From positions 1 to 64,000 of the forward strand of contig NZ_JBFNQN010000008.1 of NCBI RefSeq assembly GCF_040796495.1: a stretch of 64,000 bases of DNA, given 5' to 3'. Position 1 is the stretch's first letter, and every line of letters begins with the position of its first letter. Under the pieces are notes generated by a model, which did not search any database, was not told where the DNA came from, and was given only the letters and a program-made list of their open reading frames with translations. Positions 60,933 to 64,000 of this stretch are shown one piece after another. The stretch is from Kineococcus endophyticus (lineage in GTDB: Bacteria; Actinomycetota; Actinomycetes; Actinomycetales; Kineococcaceae). The translations under genes were made by a program, and so were the position numbers.

Positions 60933-63283
60933 GAGAACTCTCCGGCCGGAGCCTGGGCGGGAACGGGAACGGGAACGGGAACGGGAACGGGGACGGGAAC
61001 GGGGGAGGACGCGGTCGCGAGGCCGGCGTCGTGCCGGAGCAGCCAGTCCTCGAGGTCGGCGGCCGGCAGGGCCTTGGCGTACAGCCAGCCCTGCACGACG
61101 TCACAGCCGGCCGCGGCGAGCTCGCGGCAGGTCTCCTCGTCCTCGACCCCCTCGGCGACCAGGCGCAGGCCCAGGGAGTGGGCCAGCCCGATCGTCGAGC
61201 GGACGATGGCCAGCGCCCGCGGGTCGTCGGTGAGGTCGGACAGGAACGACTTGTCGAGCTTGAGGTCGTCGATGGGCAGCTCGCGCAGGTACGCCAGCGA
61301 GGAGTACCCCGTGCCGTAGTCGTCGACGGCGACCCGGATCCCCCTGCGCCGCAGACCGTCCAGGATCTCCTGGACGCGGACGCGGTCGGCCATGAGGAAG
61401 TCCTCGGTGATCTCGATCTCCAGCAGCTCCGCCGGCAGCCCGCGCGCGACGAGCATGGCGCACACGCGGTCCGGCAGCGTGGCGTCACCCAGGGAGGAGG
61501 CCGAGAGGTTCACGGCGACGGCCCGCGGGCGCCCGGCGGCCGACCACACCGCGGCCTGGTCCAGCGCCTGCTCCAGGACGGCCTGGGTCATGGCCTCCAT
61601 GAGCCCGGCCGCCTCCACCACGGACAGGAACGCGTCGGGGAACAGCAGCCCGCGGCGCGGGTGCTGCCAGCGGACGAGCGCCTCGACGCTGTCCACCGCA
61701 CCCGAGGCGACGTCGACCTTCGGCTGGTAGTGCAGGACCATGCGCCGCTCCTCGATGGCCGCGCGCAGCATCTCGGCGGTCTCGAGCCGTTCCCCGGAGG
61801 CGAACTCGTCGACGTCGGCGACGTAGGCGAAGCTGCCGAGGTGGCGCGTCTTGGCGTGGTACATCGCCACGTCCGCCTGCCGCAGCAGCGTCGACAGCTC
61901 CGCGGCGCTCGCGAGCAGCACCGAGACGCCGATGCTCGCGCGGGCGCGGACCTGCACCCCGTCCAGGCCGTACGCCTCGTGCAGGGCGGTGTGGACGTCG
62001 TCGGCGAGGGCGAGGGCCTCGGTCTGGGAGGCGCCGGCGCGCAGGATCGCGAACTCGTCCCCGCCCAGGCGCACGACGACGGTCCGCGGGCTCGCCGCGA
62101 CGTCGCGGACCCGGCGGGCGATGTCGCGCAGCAGCGCGTCACCGGCCTGGTGGCCGAGGCTGTCGTTGACCTCCTTGAACCCGTCGAGGTCGAGCAGGAG
62201 CAGGGCCGCCGTCTCCTGCGGCGCGCACGCGGCGAGCAGCTCCGGACCCCGCCGGTACAGGGCGCGCCGGTTGCCCAGACCGGTGAGCTCGTCGGTCAGG
62301 GCGAGCTCGCGGTGCTCGGCCAGCCGGGTCACGTCGCGCAGGGTGACGACCAGGCGCGCCAGGGCGCTGAGGACGGTGGCCGCGGCGACGGCGATGGCGA
62401 TGGGGTGCAACGGCCAGCGGTGGTCGACGACGAGGACGCCGAGCGCGACGGTGGTGGCCAGGACGGGGATGGACAGCAGCGCCCAGGCGGGCAGACGGGG
62501 GCCGGTCGGGGTCGACGTCCAGCCCGGGGTGAACCCCATGAGGACGACGCCGGTGACCCACACGCCGTCCGTGACCCCGCCGGAGACGTAGGTGCCCTGG
62601 GCGGTGGCGAACAGGTAGGCGACGTCGGCGACGACGAAGACGACGAGCCCGGCCGCCAGCAGCCACAGCCCCTTGGGCGGGCGCCAGCCGAACAGCGCGA
62701 GGACGGCGGCCAGGACCATCAGCAGAACGAGGTCGAGCGCGGGGTAGGCCGAGGTCGTCGCGACCGCGGCCCAGCTGCCCTCGGCCGAGACGATGGGGCC
62801 GATGACGGCCGCGGCGGCGACGGCCCCGACGGCCAGGGCGCCGACGACCCCGTCGAGCCACAGGCTGCGGGTGTGCCGGGCGTCGCGGTGCTTGGCCAGC
62901 AGGATGAGGGCGACGAAGACGAGCGGGTAGAAGAGGAGGAACCCGAGGTCGGCGCCGGAGGGGTAGGGCGGGTCGGCCATCGGGCGCACCACGATGGTCC
63001 AGAAGACGTTGCCGGAGCCGTACACGGCGAGCGCCGCGCTGAGCAGGTACCCGCCACGGCGGGACCCCTGCAGCGCCAGCGTGCGCACGAGGCAGAGGGC
63101 GGCCGCGGACTCGTAGGCGAGGTTGTTGAGGACCCCGTCCAGGAGCAGCGAGTAGCCCGAGGTGGCGCGCACGCCCGGCACGGTGGACACGACGAAGGCC
63201 GCGGGCACGAGCAGCAGCAGGACGTGCAGCACGCGGTGCCAGCGCGCGGGGAGCACCGTCCGGTGCCGACTGGTTGAGCTCAC
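60929..63283 (-). CDS. Membrane GGDEF-EAL protein with C-terminal Val-Pro repeat
   Basis: The 784-residue protein has about nine N-terminal membrane helices (residues 1-300), a GGDEF domain with intact RLGGDEFAIL near residue 404, and an EAL domain with VEALVRWQHP near 533, AVDDYGTGYSSLAYL and VAEGVEDEE. It should act on c-di-GMP at the membrane. The C-terminus ends in a repeated Val-Pro tract made by a hexanucleotide repeat. GTG at 63281-63283 has GGAGG six bases upstream. Confidence 0.9.
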   Translation of the reverse strand: MSSTSRHRTVLPARWHRVLHVLLLLVPAAFVVSTVPGVRATSGYSLLLDGVLNNLAYESAAALCLVRTLALQGSRRGGYLLSAALAVYGSGNVFWTIVVRPMADPPYPSGADLGFLLFYPLVFVALILLAKHRDARHTRSLWLDGVVGALAVGAVAAAAVIGPIVSAEGSWAAVATTSAYPALDLVLLMVLAAVLALFGWRPPKGLWLLAAGLVVFVVADVAYLFATAQGTYVSGGVTDGVWVTGVVLMGFTPGWTSTPTGPRLPAWALLSIPVLATTVALGVLVVDHRWPLHPIAIAVAAATVLSALARLVVTLRDVTRLAEHRELALTDELTGLGNRRALYRRGPELLAACAPQETAALLLLDLDGFKEVNDSLGHQAGDALLRDIARRVRDVAASPRTVVVRLGGDEFAILRAGASQTEALALADDVHTALHEAYGLDGVQVRARASIGVSVLLASAAELSTLLRQADVAMYHAKTRHLGSFAYVADVDEFASGERLETAEMLRAAIEERRMVLHYQPKVDVASGAVDSVEALVRWQHPRRGLLFPDAFLSVVEAAGLMEAMTQAVLEQALDQAAVWSAAGRPRAVAVNLSASSLGDATLPDRVCAMLVARGLPAELLEIEITEDFLMADRVRVQEILDGLRRRGIRVAVDDYGTGYSSLAYLRELPIDDLKLDKSFLSDLTDDPRALAIVRSTIGLAHSLGLRLVAEGVEDEETCRELAAAGCDVVQGWLYAKALPAADLEDWLLRHDAGLATASSPVPVPVPVPVPVPVPAQAPAGEFS
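60959..61000 (-). repeat. GGGAAC hexanucleotide tandem repeat
   Basis: Seven GGGAAC units (the sixth reads GGGGAC) lie head to tail in the last codons of the GGDEF-EAL gene and encode alternating Val-Pro. Loss or gain of a unit would keep the frame. Confidence 0.9.
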
Positions 63284-63381
63284 GACGAACCTCCAAGGTC
63301 ACAGGAGGTGTCGGTTGCCCATGTGCACGACTCGACCCGCCGAACGGGTGTCGGTCCCGGTTGCGGGACCTGGTCGGCCCG

Positions 63382-64000
63382 TCAGCCCAGCGCGCAGAGC
63401 ACGGCGCCGAGGAGCACGAGCCCCACCGCGGTCGTCTGCAGGCGGCTGAGCCGCTCGTCGTGGACCTGCCGGGCCAGCAGGACCGTCACGGCCGGGTACA
63501 GCGAGGCCAGCACCGCCACGACGCTGACCAGCCCGGAGGCCGAGGCGAGGGCGAAGGCCGCCGTGGCGGCCAGGTCCAGGACGCCGAGGGCCAGCAGCAG
63601 CGGCAGGTCGCGGCCGAGCACGGGGGGAGCGGTGCGCACCACGAACGCCGCGGCGGCGACGACCACGACGAGGGAGGACAGGCGCATCCCCAGCAGGGCC
63701 CCCGCGACGGACGTCTCGCTGGCCCGGGCCAGGGCGTAGACCTCCACCCCGAACAGCAGCGCGGCCAGCGCCGCCAGCCCCACCGCCGACGCGGGGGTGC
63801 GCTGCGTCCCGGACAGTTCCGGGCCGGCCGTGCCGACGACGCCGACGAGGGCGAGCGCGGCGCCGCCCAGGGCGACGGCACCGGGGCGTTCGCCGGTGAG
63901 GACGGCGGCGGCGACGGGGACGAGCATCCCGCACGAGGCGATCGGGGCGACGACGCCCATCGTCCCGCGGGCCAGGGCGGTGTAGAGGGCGCCCATGGCA
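63382..64000 (-). CDS. DMT/EamA-type transporter, C-terminal part (cut by window edge)
   Basis: The visible 206 residues (GALYTALARGTMGVVAPIASCG... LLLALGVLDLAATAAFALAS... LASLYPAVTVLLARQVHDERLSRLQTTAVGLVLLGAVL) match the second half of drug/metabolite-type transporters. The end motif (H-E-R-L-S-R-x-Q) is typical of EamA proteins. The frame runs off the window, so the ATG at 63996 is not trusted as the start. Substrate unknown. Confidence 0.8.
   Translation of the reverse strand, partial: AMGALYTALARGTMGVVAPIASCGMLVPVAAAVLTGERPGAVALGGAALALVGVVGTAGPELSGTQRTPASAVGLAALAALLFGVEVYALARASETSVAGALLGMRLSSLVVVVAAAAFVVRTAPPVLGRDLPLLLALGVLDLAATAAFALASASGLVSVVAVLASLYPAVTVLLARQVHDERLSRLQTTAVGLVLLGAVLCALG

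Noticed and set aside
1-64000. CRISPR arrays, rRNA genes, replication origin, prophage
   Set aside because: No regularly spaced repeats, rRNA-like sequence, DnaA-box clusters or phage structural genes were seen.

Overview
The window is very GC-rich DNA (most third codon positions are G or C, and GTG starts are common) from a flagellated, aerobic actinobacterium. The mix of cydA-cydB-cydDC, a citrate-type carrier with a CitA/DcuS-like sensor, BlaI/M56, a NrfD-type selenoprotein formate dehydrogenase and a flagellar filament cluster fits a Kineosporiaceae member such as Kineococcus. This assignment is inference; there is no rRNA or taxonomic marker in the window.

Layout. 1-5.2 kb: small hypothetical genes, an HMG-CoA-lyase-like enzyme with a CoA transferase, an ArsP-like permease and an aldo/keto reductase. 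5.26-15.9 kb: a complete selenocysteine block. It holds fdhA, read through an in-frame UGA that is followed by a SECIS-like hairpin, then fdhB, nrfD and a formate channel, then selD, tRNA-Sec (selC), selA and selB. 15.9-26.4 kb: housekeeping and metabolic genes (anmK, usp, a citrate-family transporter next to its probable two-component system, a GGDEF-EAL protein, an rRNA methyltransferase, gpsA, YbaK and YbhB homologues). 26.4-43.1 kb: flagellar filament assembly genes. fliW, fliW, flgL, flgK and flgN are on the minus strand; fliA, fliC, fliD, fliS and a possible chaperone are on the plus strand. Between fliA and fliC lie an IS256-type transposase remnant and a four-gene sugar/glycosyltransferase island. 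43.2-50.7 kb: a large secreted fibronectin-III/beta-propeller protein, a second GT2 glycosyltransferase, a GAF/EAL protein and a catalytically degenerate GT2-like protein. 50.9-64 kb: a lipoprotein D,D-carboxypeptidase, cytochrome bd oxidase with a fused CydDC exporter, a divergent BlaI/M56 pair, a GNAT protein, a membrane GGDEF-EAL protein and part of a DMT-type transporter.

How the genes work together. The sel genes exist to decode the UGA in fdhA; the formate dehydrogenase would feed electrons through FdhB and NrfD to the quinone pool, with cytochrome bd as a possible terminal oxidase. I found four well-matched FliA-type promoters (YTCA, 16-17 bases, then KCCGATGG, Y=C/T, K=G/T). They precede fliC, fliS, flgN and the first gene of the glycosyltransferase island. 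The last one places that island in the flagellar regulon and suggests flagellin glycosylation. Twelve genes also have a TANNNT -10 element only 6-7 bases before the start codon, which points to many leaderless mRNAs and helped choose starts.
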